Shown piece by piece: positions 54,301 to 62,748 of a stretch of DNA of 64,000 nucleotides. Each line of letters begins with the position of its first letter. Position 1 is the stretch's first letter. The DNA comes from Sphingobacterium endophyticum (GTDB lineage Bacteria; Bacteroidota; Bacteroidia; Sphingobacteriales; Sphingobacteriaceae). The notes beneath the pieces were generated by a model, which saw only the letters and a list, made by a program, of their open reading frames with translations, did not search any database and had not been told where the DNA came from. A program made the translations under genes and the position numbers. Location: positions 372,001 to 436,000 of the forward strand of contig NZ_SMMI01000004.1 of the NCBI RefSeq assembly GCF_009733535.1, read 5' to 3'.

Positions 54301-54523
54301 GCGCAATGGAAGCTTTTTAAGGATAAAAAGTATTGAAGCGGGTTATACCTTACCTCAAGAGTTTACCTCCAGATTTAAGATCACAAATTTCAGAGTTTAC
54401 TTTAGTGGTAGCAATCTCTTCAGCTTTAGCAAATTCAAAATGTGGGATCCTGAAATGGGAGGAAACGGATTGGGATATCCACTTCAAAAAGTTTTCAACC
54501 TGGGTCTAAATGTTAATTTTTAA
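51353..54523 (+). CDS. SusC/RagA-family TonB-dependent outer-membrane transporter
   Basis: The 1056-residue protein begins with a signal peptide (about residues 1-31) and a carboxypeptidase-like beta-sandwich (VTGTVTDSLAKPLPGISIASDGKETSTDSNGKY, about 37-110). The TonB plug follows (SVVVTAFGKRQRKEAIVGSV, FIRGVTTFGNGSGSPLILID, FSILKDASATSLYGARGANGVIFVTTK, about 115-250) and then a long barrel ending in GLNVNF. The SusC-type LYGARGANG motif is exact. It imports a large ligand together with its SusD lipoprotein, whose gene begins 10 bases after the stop codon. The preferred substrate cannot be read from sequence. Confidence 0.95.
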   Translation: MKKRKTHLFSGGVKAIVLFIFLISSNQVVQAQETITVTGTVTDSLAKPLPGISIASDGKETSTDSNGKYVLDVKRDGILMFSAIGYVLQQVPVEGRNVINITFLEAASEIESVVVTAFGKRQRKEAIVGSVTSINAKELKVPSSNLTTAFAGRLSGVIAYQRSGEPGADDASFFIRGVTTFGNGSGSPLILIDNIELTTTDLARLQPDDIESFSILKDASATSLYGARGANGVIFVTTKQGKEGATKLNLRVENSVSMPTRNIDIADPVTHMKLYTEAQLTRDPLSHILYPQNRIDKVAEGGNNPFVYPSTDWFDLMFKERTNNQRSNLSVTGGGKIAQYYVAGAYNVDNGILKVEPKNNFNTNVKLNSYQLRSNVNMKLTPKTELIVRMYGIFDDYKGPVDGGTGMYQKALRSSPTLFAPFYEPDDANSASRHVLFGNYKSGNSYYLNPYAEMLRGYKEYSQSRMLAQLELNQNLFSITEGLNARGLFSTNRYSYFDVARAYGPYFYNIGIYDKNTDKYILNYLNEKEGPAHYEDIRPLYQNRNLSTELYGQATLDYSRLFNEKHNFGGTLVFVLQQRLSTTENFDLQSSLPHRNIGLSGRTSYSYDNRYFGEFNFGYNGSERFYTDKQFGFFPTIGLAWVVSNEKFWNKSIVNNLKIRGSYGLVGNDAIGRQEDRFFYLSSVNLDNPDRGATFGFDNGYSNTGVSISRYPNLDITWEKSYQSNAAVELGLFNKVNIIAEAYSQRRKNILMSRSSIPSTMGLSTVTMANVGEASSKGVDMSLDYTHNFSQDFWMITRGSFTFATSEFVKYEEPEYVDKYKSRVGQSINQNWGYIAERLFIDENDVANSPRQNFGIYEAGDIKYRDVNGDGQITTLDMVPIGYPTTPEITYGFGTSMGYKNIDFSIFFQGLARASFWIDPFATAPFVNYDGNNINNGFIGENALLQDYADSHWSEESRDIYAVWPRLSTIPISNNNQTSTWFMRNGSFLRIKSIEAGYTLPQEFTSRFKITNFRVYFSGSNLFSFSKFKMWDPEMGGNGLGYPLQKVFNLGLNVNF

Positions 54524-54533
54524 CCTAAAATCT

Positions 54534-56474
54534 ATGTCTAAAATGAAAAGATTTTTAACATTAATCTTACTGCCAATTTTTACGATATTACTATTCCCCA
54601 GTTGCAAAAAATATTTAAATGTTACTCCGGATGGGATAGGTACAATCGATTACGCTTTTAGAAAACGTTCCGAGGCAGAAAAATACTTGTTTACCGTATA
54701 TAATAATCTACCAAGTTATGGAAACACTAGCACAGATCCCGGATTTGCAACGGGTGATGAGTTTGCTATTCATTATCCTTCAACCTATTTTGATATTGGT
54801 TTGAATAGAATTCAAAGAGGCGAACAAAATATTGTCAATCCTTTCGCAAATTATTGGGATGGTTGGAATGGCGGAAAGGCTTATTTTCAAGCATTGCGGG
54901 AATGTAATATCTTTTTGGAAAATGTGGTAACCATACCTGATATCACAGAAACTGAATTAAAAAGGTGGGTTGCTGAAGCAAAATTCCTGAAAGCCTATTA
55001 TCATTTTTACTTGTTAAGAATGTATGGACCCATTCCATTAATTAAGGAAAGTCTTCCTGTCTCTGCGTCTATAGAAGAAGTTCGTGTTTCAAGAGAGCCG
55101 GTGGATGAGGTAGTTAATTATATAGTGAGTCTATTGGATGAATCAGTGGTTGATTTACCTCAAAACATCCTTAATGAGGCTTCAGAATTAGGTAGAATTA
55201 CCAAACCAATTGCTTTAAGCCTTAAAGCACAAGTGTTAATAACCGCAGCTAGTCCATTATTTAATGGAAACCCAGATTACTCAACTTTTAAAAATAAAGA
55301 TGGTTTAGCATTATTTAATCCAACTGTTGATAAAGAAAAATGGGCAAAGGCTGCAAAAGCAGCAAAAGAAGCAATTGATTTGGCAACAACTGCAGGAGCA
55401 ACCTTATATTATTATACGCCAATTTCTGGAGAAACAATGTCCGATTCAACGCGTGTGACGATGAATATTAGGGCAAGTATCACTGACAAATGGAATCCAG
55501 AAACGATCTGGGGATCCAGTAATGCTATGGCTTCAAGTGTTCAAGGGTTAGCACAAGCTAGATTAACAACTGGAGATCATGGTTCAATTCCTTCACCTCC
55601 TAGTACGAACGAATCAATAAGATCTATGCTTGCACCTCCTTTACATATTGCTGAAATGTTCTATAGTGACAAAGGTGTTCCAATTGAGGAAGACAAAACT
55701 TATGATTTTGAAAATAGGTTTACTAGAGTTAGAACAGCAACAGCTGCAGAAAAATACTATATAAAGGAAAACAGTTCCACTGCTCAAATCAACTTTGATA
55801 GGGAACCTCGTTTTTATGCAAGCTTAGGATTTGATGGTGGAATATGGTACGGGAATGGATTATTTAATGATAATAAAACCTGGTTTATTGAAGGTAAAGC
55901 TGGTCAACGTGGTGCTCAATTGGGTGCTTCTTTGTACTCAGTTACAGGTTATTGGCCAAAAAAATTAGTCAACTACAAAAATGACTTCGGCAGCAACTCT
56001 GATTCATACACCACTATAAATTATCCTTGGCCAGTTATCAGACTTGCAGAATTATATTTATGGTATGCTGAAGCTTTGAATGAATCAAGTGGCCCTGGCG
56101 AAGAGGTTTATAAATACCTTGATTTAGTAAGAAAAAGAGCTGGCCTACTTGGAGTAAAAGAAAGTTGGTCAAAGTATGCACGAAACGCTAACAAACCAAA
56201 TTCTGCTGATGGATTAAGAGATATCATTCGAAGGGAACAATTAATTGAAACCATCTTCGAAGGAAAAAGATATTGGACTTTGAAACGCTGGAAATTATCA
56301 GACACCTATCTTAACTTGCCAATAAGAGGATGGGATTTAGAACAAGAGGATGATAATTATTATCGTGTAAAAACGGTTTTAAACCCAGTATTTACTTCAA
56401 AGGATTATTTATGGCCTCTATCAGAAGACGCTATTATTAACAATCCAAACTTAGTTCAAAATCCAGGTTGGTAG
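54534..56474 (+). CDS. SusD/RagB-family surface lipoprotein
   Basis: The 646-residue protein starts at 54534 (MSKMKRFLTLILLPIFTILLFPSC), giving a clear lipoprotein signal with the acylated Cys near residue 24; the frame runs 8 codons upstream, overlapping susC. SusD features are the helix-rich TPR core (WVAEAKFLKAYYHFYLLRMYGPIPLI) and the C-terminal block of IRREQLIETIFEGKRYWTLKRWK, DYLWPLSEDAIINNPNLVQNPGW, which is diagnostic. It forms a lid over SusC and binds the glycan or glycopeptide. It is the second gene of a four-gene operon. Confidence 0.93.
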   Translation: MSKMKRFLTLILLPIFTILLFPSCKKYLNVTPDGIGTIDYAFRKRSEAEKYLFTVYNNLPSYGNTSTDPGFATGDEFAIHYPSTYFDIGLNRIQRGEQNIVNPFANYWDGWNGGKAYFQALRECNIFLENVVTIPDITETELKRWVAEAKFLKAYYHFYLLRMYGPIPLIKESLPVSASIEEVRVSREPVDEVVNYIVSLLDESVVDLPQNILNEASELGRITKPIALSLKAQVLITAASPLFNGNPDYSTFKNKDGLALFNPTVDKEKWAKAAKAAKEAIDLATTAGATLYYYTPISGETMSDSTRVTMNIRASITDKWNPETIWGSSNAMASSVQGLAQARLTTGDHGSIPSPPSTNESIRSMLAPPLHIAEMFYSDKGVPIEEDKTYDFENRFTRVRTATAAEKYYIKENSSTAQINFDREPRFYASLGFDGGIWYGNGLFNDNKTWFIEGKAGQRGAQLGASLYSVTGYWPKKLVNYKNDFGSNSDSYTTINYPWPVIRLAELYLWYAEALNESSGPGEEVYKYLDLVRKRAGLLGVKESWSKYARNANKPNSADGLRDIIRREQLIETIFEGKRYWTLKRWKLSDTYLNLPIRGWDLEQEDDNYYRVKTVLNPVFTSKDYLWPLSEDAIINNPNLVQNPGW

Positions 56475-56491
56475 ATCTTAAAGAAATAATC

Positions 56492-57688
56492 ATGAAAAAT
56501 TTAATTTATTATATACTGATTTTAGGCACTTTATCATTTTTGTCAGGTTGTGACAAAAGTGACTTAAATAGCCATGAATCCATTTCATCAGATGGAGAAA
56601 TCCCAGGATTAGTAACCAATGTGAAGGTTGAAAATGGACCGGGGTCTGCAATTATTACTTATTCCTTGCCAAAAAGCGGAAGCTTACAATATGTAATGGC
56701 AAAATATAGCATTAATGACAATACAGTTAGAGAAGCAAAGAGTTCCAGGTATGGAGATACAATTAGGGTTGACGGCTTTGAAAAAGAAGGTGAATATACC
56801 ATACAGTTATTCTCAGTCAGTAAAAGCGAACAGCTTTCAGAACCGGTTTCTGTTAAGGTAAATCCTTCAGAACCTACCTTCAGAACAATTGCTAAGAGTA
56901 TGGTAGTACGTGAGGATTTTGGAGGTATGAATGTTACTTTTAAAAACCCTGAAGAATCAAAAATCGCTGTAGTTATCTTGACTAAAGATAATAATGGTGA
57001 GTTTACTCCTACTGAGACTTTTTATACTCAGATAAAAAATGGTTCATTTTCTGTTCGAGGATTTGAACCTGAAGCTCGAACTTTTGGTGTTTATATAAAA
57101 GACAGGTGGAATAATTACTCTGATACTCTTTTCAAAGAAGTTACTCCTCTATTTGAAAAAATAATCGATAAGTCGAAATTCAGACAGTATGTTTTACCTG
57201 GAGACCAACCAGCAGCATGGGGATGGGTCATGAGTAATATGTGGGATAATAAATTGGGTGAGCCAGGTTTCCACACCCTTCAAGGTGCATTACCTAGACC
57301 ACATAAATTTACATTTGACTTAGGTGGAATTGTAAAGCTGAGCCGTTTCAAAATATTACAAAGAACAGGAACTTGGTTTTATGCCCATGGGAATCCAAAA
57401 GAATGGATAATGTACGGAAGTGCAACCGTGCCTGATGCGTCCGGTTCCATGGATAAATGGATCAAACTGATGGATTGCTTTTCTGTAAAACCTTCTGGAT
57501 TGCCAACTGGAGAAGTTTCCGATGACGATAGGAATCATGCCCAAGGAATTGATGGATTAGGGGAAGAGTTTAATTTCCCAATAAACGCTCCTCCGGTAAG
57601 ATATATCAGAATGGAAATTCTAAAGAATTGGGGAAATACTGACTTCTTTCATGCATTGGAACTTACTTTTTGGGGGGATCCAGAATAA
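56492..57688 (+). CDS. SusE/F-position lipoprotein, DUF4959/DUF5126/DUF5000-type with discoidin-like C-terminus
   Basis: The 398-residue lipoprotein starts at 56492 (MKNLIYYILILGTLSFLSGCDKS, Cys at 20). The frame from 56468 upstream lacks signal character and overlaps susD by a few codons. Two fibronectin-like beta domains (about 40-130 and 130-225) are followed by a discoidin-like domain (about 230-398) with the recurring WDNKLGEPGF, HKFTFDLGG, and PVRYIRMEILKNWG blocks. This order matches the DUF4959-DUF5126-DUF5000 proteins encoded beside SusD in many Bacteroidota. It probably binds the glycan at the surface; no ligand can be named. Confidence 0.82.
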   Translation: MKNLIYYILILGTLSFLSGCDKSDLNSHESISSDGEIPGLVTNVKVENGPGSAIITYSLPKSGSLQYVMAKYSINDNTVREAKSSRYGDTIRVDGFEKEGEYTIQLFSVSKSEQLSEPVSVKVNPSEPTFRTIAKSMVVREDFGGMNVTFKNPEESKIAVVILTKDNNGEFTPTETFYTQIKNGSFSVRGFEPEARTFGVYIKDRWNNYSDTLFKEVTPLFEKIIDKSKFRQYVLPGDQPAAWGWVMSNMWDNKLGEPGFHTLQGALPRPHKFTFDLGGIVKLSRFKILQRTGTWFYAHGNPKEWIMYGSATVPDASGSMDKWIKLMDCFSVKPSGLPTGEVSDDDRNHAQGIDGLGEEFNFPINAPPVRYIRMEILKNWGNTDFFHALELTFWGDPE

Positions 57689-57705
57689 TTTTAAAGGAAA
57701 TTGAT

Positions 57706-58902
57706 ATGTTAAAAAAATATATAAAAAATACAATCTGGCTATTAATTGCTAGTTGTTTTGTTCTTTCCTGTACGAAATGGGATGATTATAAAAAGTACAT
57801 TGAAGACGGCGAGAAAATCTATCCAAGCAAACCTAACAATATCACCTCTCATCCAGGTGATGGTAGGGTTCTATTCAAATGGAAAAAGGAAATTGATGAA
57901 AGTGTCAACAAGTATAAAATCTTTTGGAATAACGGAAACGATTCTTCTGAAGTGGATGCATCAAAATTCAAAGTAGGTGATTCAATTTTGCATTACATTA
58001 ATAAATTGAATGAATCCAGTTATACATTTTCCTTTTATTCCTATGACAAGGATGGAAATAAATCGGTAAAAACTGAAATTCCTCCAGTGAATGTGTATGG
58101 TCCTAAATATAGAAATTCACTCTTAAATAGACCAGTTAAGGGTGTGGATTATGACGCTGAAAAATTCATGCTTAACATTCAATGGGGTACGGCAGACACC
58201 TCGTATTTATATACGGATCTTAAATATGTTGATGCACAAAATAAGGCAAAAACTGTTCGAATTACTCCATTAGATGAAACCACTGAAATATCATGGAAAT
58301 TAGGTACAAAAATTTATTATAAATCAACCTACATCCCTATTACTGGAGCAATCGATAATTTTGAAACAGTGAATCAAGATTCCATCTTGGTACAAAACAT
58401 TATGTTATCGAAAGCAGGATGGAAGAAAATTGATTTATTGAATGATATTGGGGCAGATGGGTACAGTACCAATCTTGCAAATATTTGGGATGGTGAACTT
58501 GGCTCCTATCCAAAAATTTATCATTCAGAAGGCGGTAGTATACCACATCATTTTACCATTGATTTAGGGAGTATTAATCAACTGACCATGTTTGAGGAGT
58601 CTGGAAGACAGGACTGTGCTTGCCACAATGCTGTGGATTTTGAAGTTTGGGGAATTGACAATGTTACTAACGCAGCAACAACACTGCCAGCCAATGATCC
58701 AAAATGGAAAGATGAATCCATTGCTAAAGGATGGACCCTTCTTAAAACCATAAACAGAACTGATGATGGAATAGCACCATTTAAAATAAACCTAGAAGAA
58801 GGCATTCCTCCAGTTCGATATATTAGAATTCGAGTATTAAGAACACAGGATAACAGTATTGAAAGTCATATGGGGGAAATATCATTCTGGTATAACCCAT
58901 AA
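57706..58902 (+). CDS. SusE/F-position lipoprotein, DUF4998-type with discoidin-like C-terminus
   Basis: The 398-residue lipoprotein starts at 57706 (MLKKYIKNTIWLLIASCFVLSC, Cys at 22); the 12 upstream codons are rejected for overlap and lack of signal. CTKWDDYKKYIEDGEKIYPSKP just after the acylated Cys is the opening of DUF4998 proteins. A fibronectin-like domain follows, then a discoidin-like C-terminus with IWDGELGSYPKIYHSEG, HHFTIDLGSI, and PVRYIRIRVLRT, echoing the previous gene. Both proteins probably bind sugars, side by side, on the outer membrane. It is the last gene of the susC operon, closed by a strong hairpin. Confidence 0.82.
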   Translation: MLKKYIKNTIWLLIASCFVLSCTKWDDYKKYIEDGEKIYPSKPNNITSHPGDGRVLFKWKKEIDESVNKYKIFWNNGNDSSEVDASKFKVGDSILHYINKLNESSYTFSFYSYDKDGNKSVKTEIPPVNVYGPKYRNSLLNRPVKGVDYDAEKFMLNIQWGTADTSYLYTDLKYVDAQNKAKTVRITPLDETTEISWKLGTKIYYKSTYIPITGAIDNFETVNQDSILVQNIMLSKAGWKKIDLLNDIGADGYSTNLANIWDGELGSYPKIYHSEGGSIPHHFTIDLGSINQLTMFEESGRQDCACHNAVDFEVWGIDNVTNAATTLPANDPKWKDESIAKGWTLLKTINRTDDGIAPFKINLEEGIPPVRYIRIRVLRTQDNSIESHMGEISFWYNP

Positions 58903-58923
58903 TTTTAAATCGAATAAATTTGG

Positions 58924-58960
58924 CAGCGGAGAGTATGAATATACTTTCCGCTGTTTTTTT
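58924..58960 (+). terminator. Terminator of the susC operon
   Basis: CAGCGGA-g-AGTAT pairs with ATACT-t-TCCGCTG, followed by seven T residues; the hairpin ends 58 bases past the last stop codon. Confidence 0.88.
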
Positions 58961-59310
58961 ATAAAAGAAGTATAGCCTTTTATTTTTTCATCCTCCCTTC
59001 CTCTTCATTTCATAACCATAAATCTTATCAAACATCCTCCCTTCAACTCACTTCCAAAACAATATATCCAATCAAACACCCTTCAATAAAAAAGCTGCCC
59101 TAAAGCAGCTCTAACATTATATTTCAACTAATCTAATATCCATTTCAAACACCACTCACTCCAACTTTCCATTCTGTTAAATCCTATTCTAACCCCAATC
59201 CTAACAACCATCCTGCACCCCTACCTAACACCCTTTCCTATCCCTATCTAACACCCCTGCCTAGCACCCCAACATCTTATGTCTTTTGTCTTTAGTCTTA
59301 TGTCTTTAGT
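58961..59310. other. 350-base pyrimidine-rich noncoding stretch with tandem-like CTAACACCC units
   Basis: No gene is supported. The plus strand is almost purine-poor: CTTCCTCTT, TCATCCTCCC and CAACACC-like strings dominate. Near 59216-59269 variants of CTAACACCC and CTAGCACCCC repeat. A minus-strand terminator for the FG-GAP gene lies at 59087-59110 and the second TCTT-rich repeat at 59274-59313. Confidence 0.55.
59087..59110 (-). terminator. Candidate terminator of the FG-GAP gene
   Basis: On the minus strand AGCTGC, TTTAGG loop and GCAGCT are followed by a T tract. It is 200 bases downstream of the FG-GAP stop, leaving a long 3' end. Confidence 0.55.
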
Positions 59311-59313
59311 CTA
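59274..59313. repeat. Dispersed TCTT-rich repeat, copy 2
   Basis: ATCTTATGTCTTTTGTCTT and the following TAGTCTTATG, TCTTTAGTCTAT repeat the string at 20332-20359, here with one extra internal unit. The right end slightly overlaps the 3' end of the FG-GAP gene. Confidence 0.6.
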
Positions 59314-60474
59314 TCTCCCCCCATCATTATAGAAAATATATAATCCATCTTTCCCCGCAACAATAACATCCTTCCTCCCCGATTTCCTCAGGTCCTCAAT
59401 AGAAAAATAGATCCCCGCACCTTTTCCTTCTCCCAATGAACCATAACTAATTATATTTTTTGTAAATGATTCACCATTCCATTTGAAGTAATAAACCCCA
59501 ACAGGATCATTCGCTCCAGGATCATTGCCATTATGCGCCCTAAAGCGCTTCCCAGTCACAAGTTCCTCTACCCCATCTCCATCAATATCAACCCATTCCA
59601 TTGTATGGTATTGTGAATTATACGGATCTATATTATGTTTTACCCAGGATCTCTTTCCTTTTGAATCTTTCTTCTGTTCATACCAATCCAGTCCATAGCC
59701 ATGACCTTGACCCACAATCAAATCATTTAGACCATCTTTATTGACATCTACCACTAAAATTGGAACACTTGCATCACCAAAATCAAAATCTGTATGATGA
59801 AACCATTTTCCATTCGGGTCTTTCGGAGCTTCCAACCAACCATTATTTAGTATGATATCGATGCGCTTATCCTCATTTACATCTCCAAATCCTAGACCAT
59901 GCCCCTGTTTATCGGCAACATCAACCTTCTTAAACTCACCCGTTCCCTGACCCTGAGCATTTCTAATCAATTTATAGTACTTCAGAGGTTGATTCGGATT
60001 ATTAGGAATGATTTCTACATGTCCATCCCCATCTAGATCATATGCCCTAGTTGTTTCAATATTTCCAGTTTCATCGATGACATGCTTTTTCCAGGGACCA
60101 TTATTCCCAGGATTTTCAAGCCAGAAAAGCGTCGCTTCAAACCAGCCTCCTGTTATGATGTCCATTTTTCCATCCCCATTTACGTCAATGGGTATGGTTG
60201 AAAAATCATCCCAATACTCTTGAACACGTTTAACCTCGGTAATGAAATGTCGTTGAATAAACGTAGGTCCCTCATACCAGAATGCTCCAGAAATTAAATC
60301 AGGATGCCCGTCAGCATTAATGTCAGCCACGCCAACAGACTCATAGGTTTCCGAAGAAACCTTATGTTTTGTGAAGTGTATTGGCCCTTTTTTCGGGGCA
60401 TCATGCTCTTTCTCTTGGCCGAATGCTGATGCAATAATACCAAGGGATAGGCTTATAGTGGTTAATAATCGCAT
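59311..60474 (-). CDS. Secreted FG-GAP/VCBS repeat protein
   Basis: The 387-residue protein has a signal peptide (MRLLTTISLSLGIIASAFGQ). Seven or so blades of a beta-propeller are visible as calcium-binding loops: DINADGHPD, DVNGDGKMD, DLDGDGHVE, DVNEDKRID, DVNKDGLND, DIDGDGVEE. These D-x-D/N-x-D-G loops are the FG-GAP/VCBS signature. The role is unknown; such propellers often bind carbohydrate or protein outside the cell. It is a single gene on the minus strand, opposite to the susC operon, so a shared role with the Sus proteins is possible but not shown. Confidence 0.85.
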   Translation of the reverse strand: MRLLTTISLSLGIIASAFGQEKEHDAPKKGPIHFTKHKVSSETYESVGVADINADGHPDLISGAFWYEGPTFIQRHFITEVKRVQEYWDDFSTIPIDVNGDGKMDIITGGWFEATLFWLENPGNNGPWKKHVIDETGNIETTRAYDLDGDGHVEIIPNNPNQPLKYYKLIRNAQGQGTGEFKKVDVADKQGHGLGFGDVNEDKRIDIILNNGWLEAPKDPNGKWFHHTDFDFGDASVPILVVDVNKDGLNDLIVGQGHGYGLDWYEQKKDSKGKRSWVKHNIDPYNSQYHTMEWVDIDGDGVEELVTGKRFRAHNGNDPGANDPVGVYYFKWNGESFTKNIISYGSLGEGKGAGIYFSIEDLRKSGRKDVIVAGKDGLYIFYNDGGR

Positions 60475-60530
60475 AACTCAAGTTAACAATGAACTTTTAT
60501 TCAACTGTCATGCAGTGTCATGCCTCCATA

Positions 60531-60556
60531 AAAAAAGCCGCCCGAAGGCAGCTTTT
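60531..60556 (-). terminator. gyrB terminator
   Basis: On the minus strand AGCTGCC, a TTCG tetraloop and GGCGGCT (with one G-U pair) are followed by a T tract. It lies 33 bases past the gyrB stop codon. Confidence 0.8.
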
Positions 60557-60588
60557 AAATATCATTGGATATAATTTACAAAAATAAA

Positions 60589-62547
60589 CTATATATCAAT
60601 TTTTGCATAACGAGCATTCTGTTCGATAAACTCGCGACGTGGAGCAACCTCATCACCCATTAACATTGAAAAGATACGATCACACTCTGCCGCATTTTCA
60701 ATTGTTACTTGACGAAGAGTGCGTCTTTCAGGATCCATAGTTGTTTCCCATAATTGTTCCGCGTTCATCTCTCCAAGACCTTTGTATCGCTGAACATGTA
60801 CGCTATCTTCTTTTCCAGCACCTTTCAAACGTTGAATAGCTGCCAAACGTTGATCTTCGGTCCATGCGTATTCAGAATCTTTACCTTTTTTAACCAAGTA
60901 CAATGGTGGAGTCGCAATATAAACGTATCCTCGCTCAATTAATTCTTTCATATAGCGGAAATAGAATGTCAACAATAATGTCGCAATGTGCGATCCGTCG
61001 ACATCGGCATCCGTCATAATGATGATCTTATGATATCTAAGTTTTTCGATATTTAATGCTTTTGAATCCTCAGCAGTACCAATACTTACGCCTAAAGCAG
61101 TGAACATATTCTTGATCTCCTCATTTTCGTAGATCTTATGTTCCATTGCCTTTTCAACGTTCAATATTTTACCTCTCAAAGGCATGATGGCCTGTGTAGC
61201 ACGGTCACGTCCCTGTTTTGCAGTACCACCCGCAGAGTCCCCTTCGACGAAGAAGATCTCACAACGATTCGGATCCCTGTCAGAACAGTCAGCAAGCTTT
61301 CCTGGTAAACCAGAACCTCCCATCACTGTTTTACGTTGAACAAGCTCTCTTGCCTTACGTGCAGCAGCACGAGCTTGAGCAGCTATCACAACCTTCTGAA
61401 CAATCTGTTTTGCCTCCTTAGGATTTTCCTCTAAGTAAGAACTTAAGATTTCACCTACGGCTACATCTACAGCTCCCATAACCTCAGAGTTACCCAATTT
61501 AGTTTTGGTCTGTCCTTCAAACTGTGGTTCAGCAACCTTAACTGAAATTACAGCCGTTAACCCCTCACGGAAGTCATCCCCTGTAATCTCAACCTTCAGG
61601 TTCTTCAATAATCCTGAATCATCAGCATATTTCTTCAATGTACGAGTCAATCCTCTACGGAAACCCGCAACATGAGAACCGCCCTCAACTGTATTGATGT
61701 TATTCACGTAAGAATGTACATTCTCAGAATAAGTATCATTATACTGAAGTGCCAATTCTACTGGAACTCCCTGCTTAATACCTTCAACATAAATAGGCTC
61801 AGGAATCAATGCAGTTCTGTTACCGTCCAAGAATTTCACAAACTCTTGAAGACCGCCTTCAGAAAGATATACATTCTTCTTAAACTCTCCGTTATCCAAG
61901 ATCTCTCTCTCATCAATCAATGTCAGGGTAATCCCTTTATTCAAAAATGAAAGTTCTCTCAAACGGTTTGCTAAGGTGTCGTAGTTATATACTGTAGTAG
62001 TAGTAAAGATCTCTGGATCCGGTTGGAAGGTAACAATAGTACCTGTAACATCACTTACCCCGATTTCTTCCACATCAGCTCTAGGTTTTCCTTGTTCGTA
62101 TTCTTGGACAAAGATTTTTCCCTCTCTGTGAACCTCAGCACGTAGCAATGTAGACAAGGCATTCACACAGGAAACCCCAACACCGTGTAATCCTCCAGAA
62201 ACCTTATAGGTATCCTTATCGAATTTACCACCGGCGTGCAATACCGTCATTACAAGCTCTAATGCTGATTTCTTTTCTTTTTTATTAATTCCTGTCGGAA
62301 TACCACGACCATTGTCGCGAACAGATACACCGTTATTTTTTAGAATGGTTACGACAATGTCGTTACAATATCCGGCAACAGCTTCATCGATTGAGTTATC
62401 GACTACTTCATAAACCAGGTGATGTAGACCTTTTACGCCTGTATCACCGATATACATAGAAGGGCGCTTACGTACTGCTTCTAATCCTTCTAATACCTGG
62501 ATATTATCCGCTGAATACGTAGATGCATTTTTATTTTCTTCGCTCAT
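60589..62547 (-). CDS. gyrB: DNA gyrase subunit B
   Basis: The 652-residue subunit supplies the ATPase and TOPRIM parts of gyrase, which adds negative supercoils. Features in order: YIGDTGVKGLHHLVYEVVDNSIDEAVAGY (GHKL ATP lid), GRGIPTGI, VSGGLHGVGVSCVNALS, then TOPRIM motifs EIFFVEGDSAGGTAKQGRDR and IIIMTDADVDGSHI, and a C-terminal QRYKGLGEMNAEQLWETTM. A topoisomerase IV ParE is possible on domain layout, but the PLRGKILNVEKA and ERRTLRQVTI sequences and length fit GyrB. A near-consensus promoter lies just upstream (62581-62612). Confidence 0.94.
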   Translation of the reverse strand: MSEENKNASTYSADNIQVLEGLEAVRKRPSMYIGDTGVKGLHHLVYEVVDNSIDEAVAGYCNDIVVTILKNNGVSVRDNGRGIPTGINKKEKKSALELVMTVLHAGGKFDKDTYKVSGGLHGVGVSCVNALSTLLRAEVHREGKIFVQEYEQGKPRADVEEIGVSDVTGTIVTFQPDPEIFTTTTVYNYDTLANRLRELSFLNKGITLTLIDEREILDNGEFKKNVYLSEGGLQEFVKFLDGNRTALIPEPIYVEGIKQGVPVELALQYNDTYSENVHSYVNNINTVEGGSHVAGFRRGLTRTLKKYADDSGLLKNLKVEITGDDFREGLTAVISVKVAEPQFEGQTKTKLGNSEVMGAVDVAVGEILSSYLEENPKEAKQIVQKVVIAAQARAAARKARELVQRKTVMGGSGLPGKLADCSDRDPNRCEIFFVEGDSAGGTAKQGRDRATQAIMPLRGKILNVEKAMEHKIYENEEIKNMFTALGVSIGTAEDSKALNIEKLRYHKIIIMTDADVDGSHIATLLLTFYFRYMKELIERGYVYIATPPLYLVKKGKDSEYAWTEDQRLAAIQRLKGAGKEDSVHVQRYKGLGEMNAEQLWETTMDPERRTLRQVTIENAAECDRIFSMLMGDEVAPRREFIEQNARYAKIDI

Positions 62548-62580
62548 GAAAATCCTTTAAAATTACTGTTGATTAACTCT

Positions 62581-62612
62581 CAAAAATACGAAATTTTGTC
62601 CTAATAATCAAA
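62581..62612 (-). promoter_or_regulatory. gyrB promoter
   Basis: On the minus strand TTTG (62612-62609), a 20-base spacer, and TATTTTTG (62588-62581) match the Bacteroidota TTTG-N19-21-TAnnTTTG consensus exactly. The -7 box ends 33 bases before the gyrB start codon. Confidence 0.75.
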
Positions 62613-62709
62613 TAAAAAAGGCAATGTGAACGGGCAAAATTAACATAATTTAGCTATTCAATTTATCTAGGAAATATCCGTCTTTCTATAATATTTGATT
62701 TTTTTATCT

Positions 62710-62717
62710 TAGGTTTG
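62710..62717 (+). promoter_or_regulatory. -7 promoter element of the OmpH-like gene
   Basis: TAGGTTTG matches TAnnTTTG and ends 31 bases before the start codon at 62749. No clear -33 box was seen. Confidence 0.5.
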
Positions 62718-62748
62718 TCATTATCAAAATCGAAATACAGTATAAAGA

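Noticed and set aside
58903..59310. CRISPR array in the C-rich repeat tract
   Set aside because: Units are short, degenerate and without evenly sized unique spacers; no cas genes are near.
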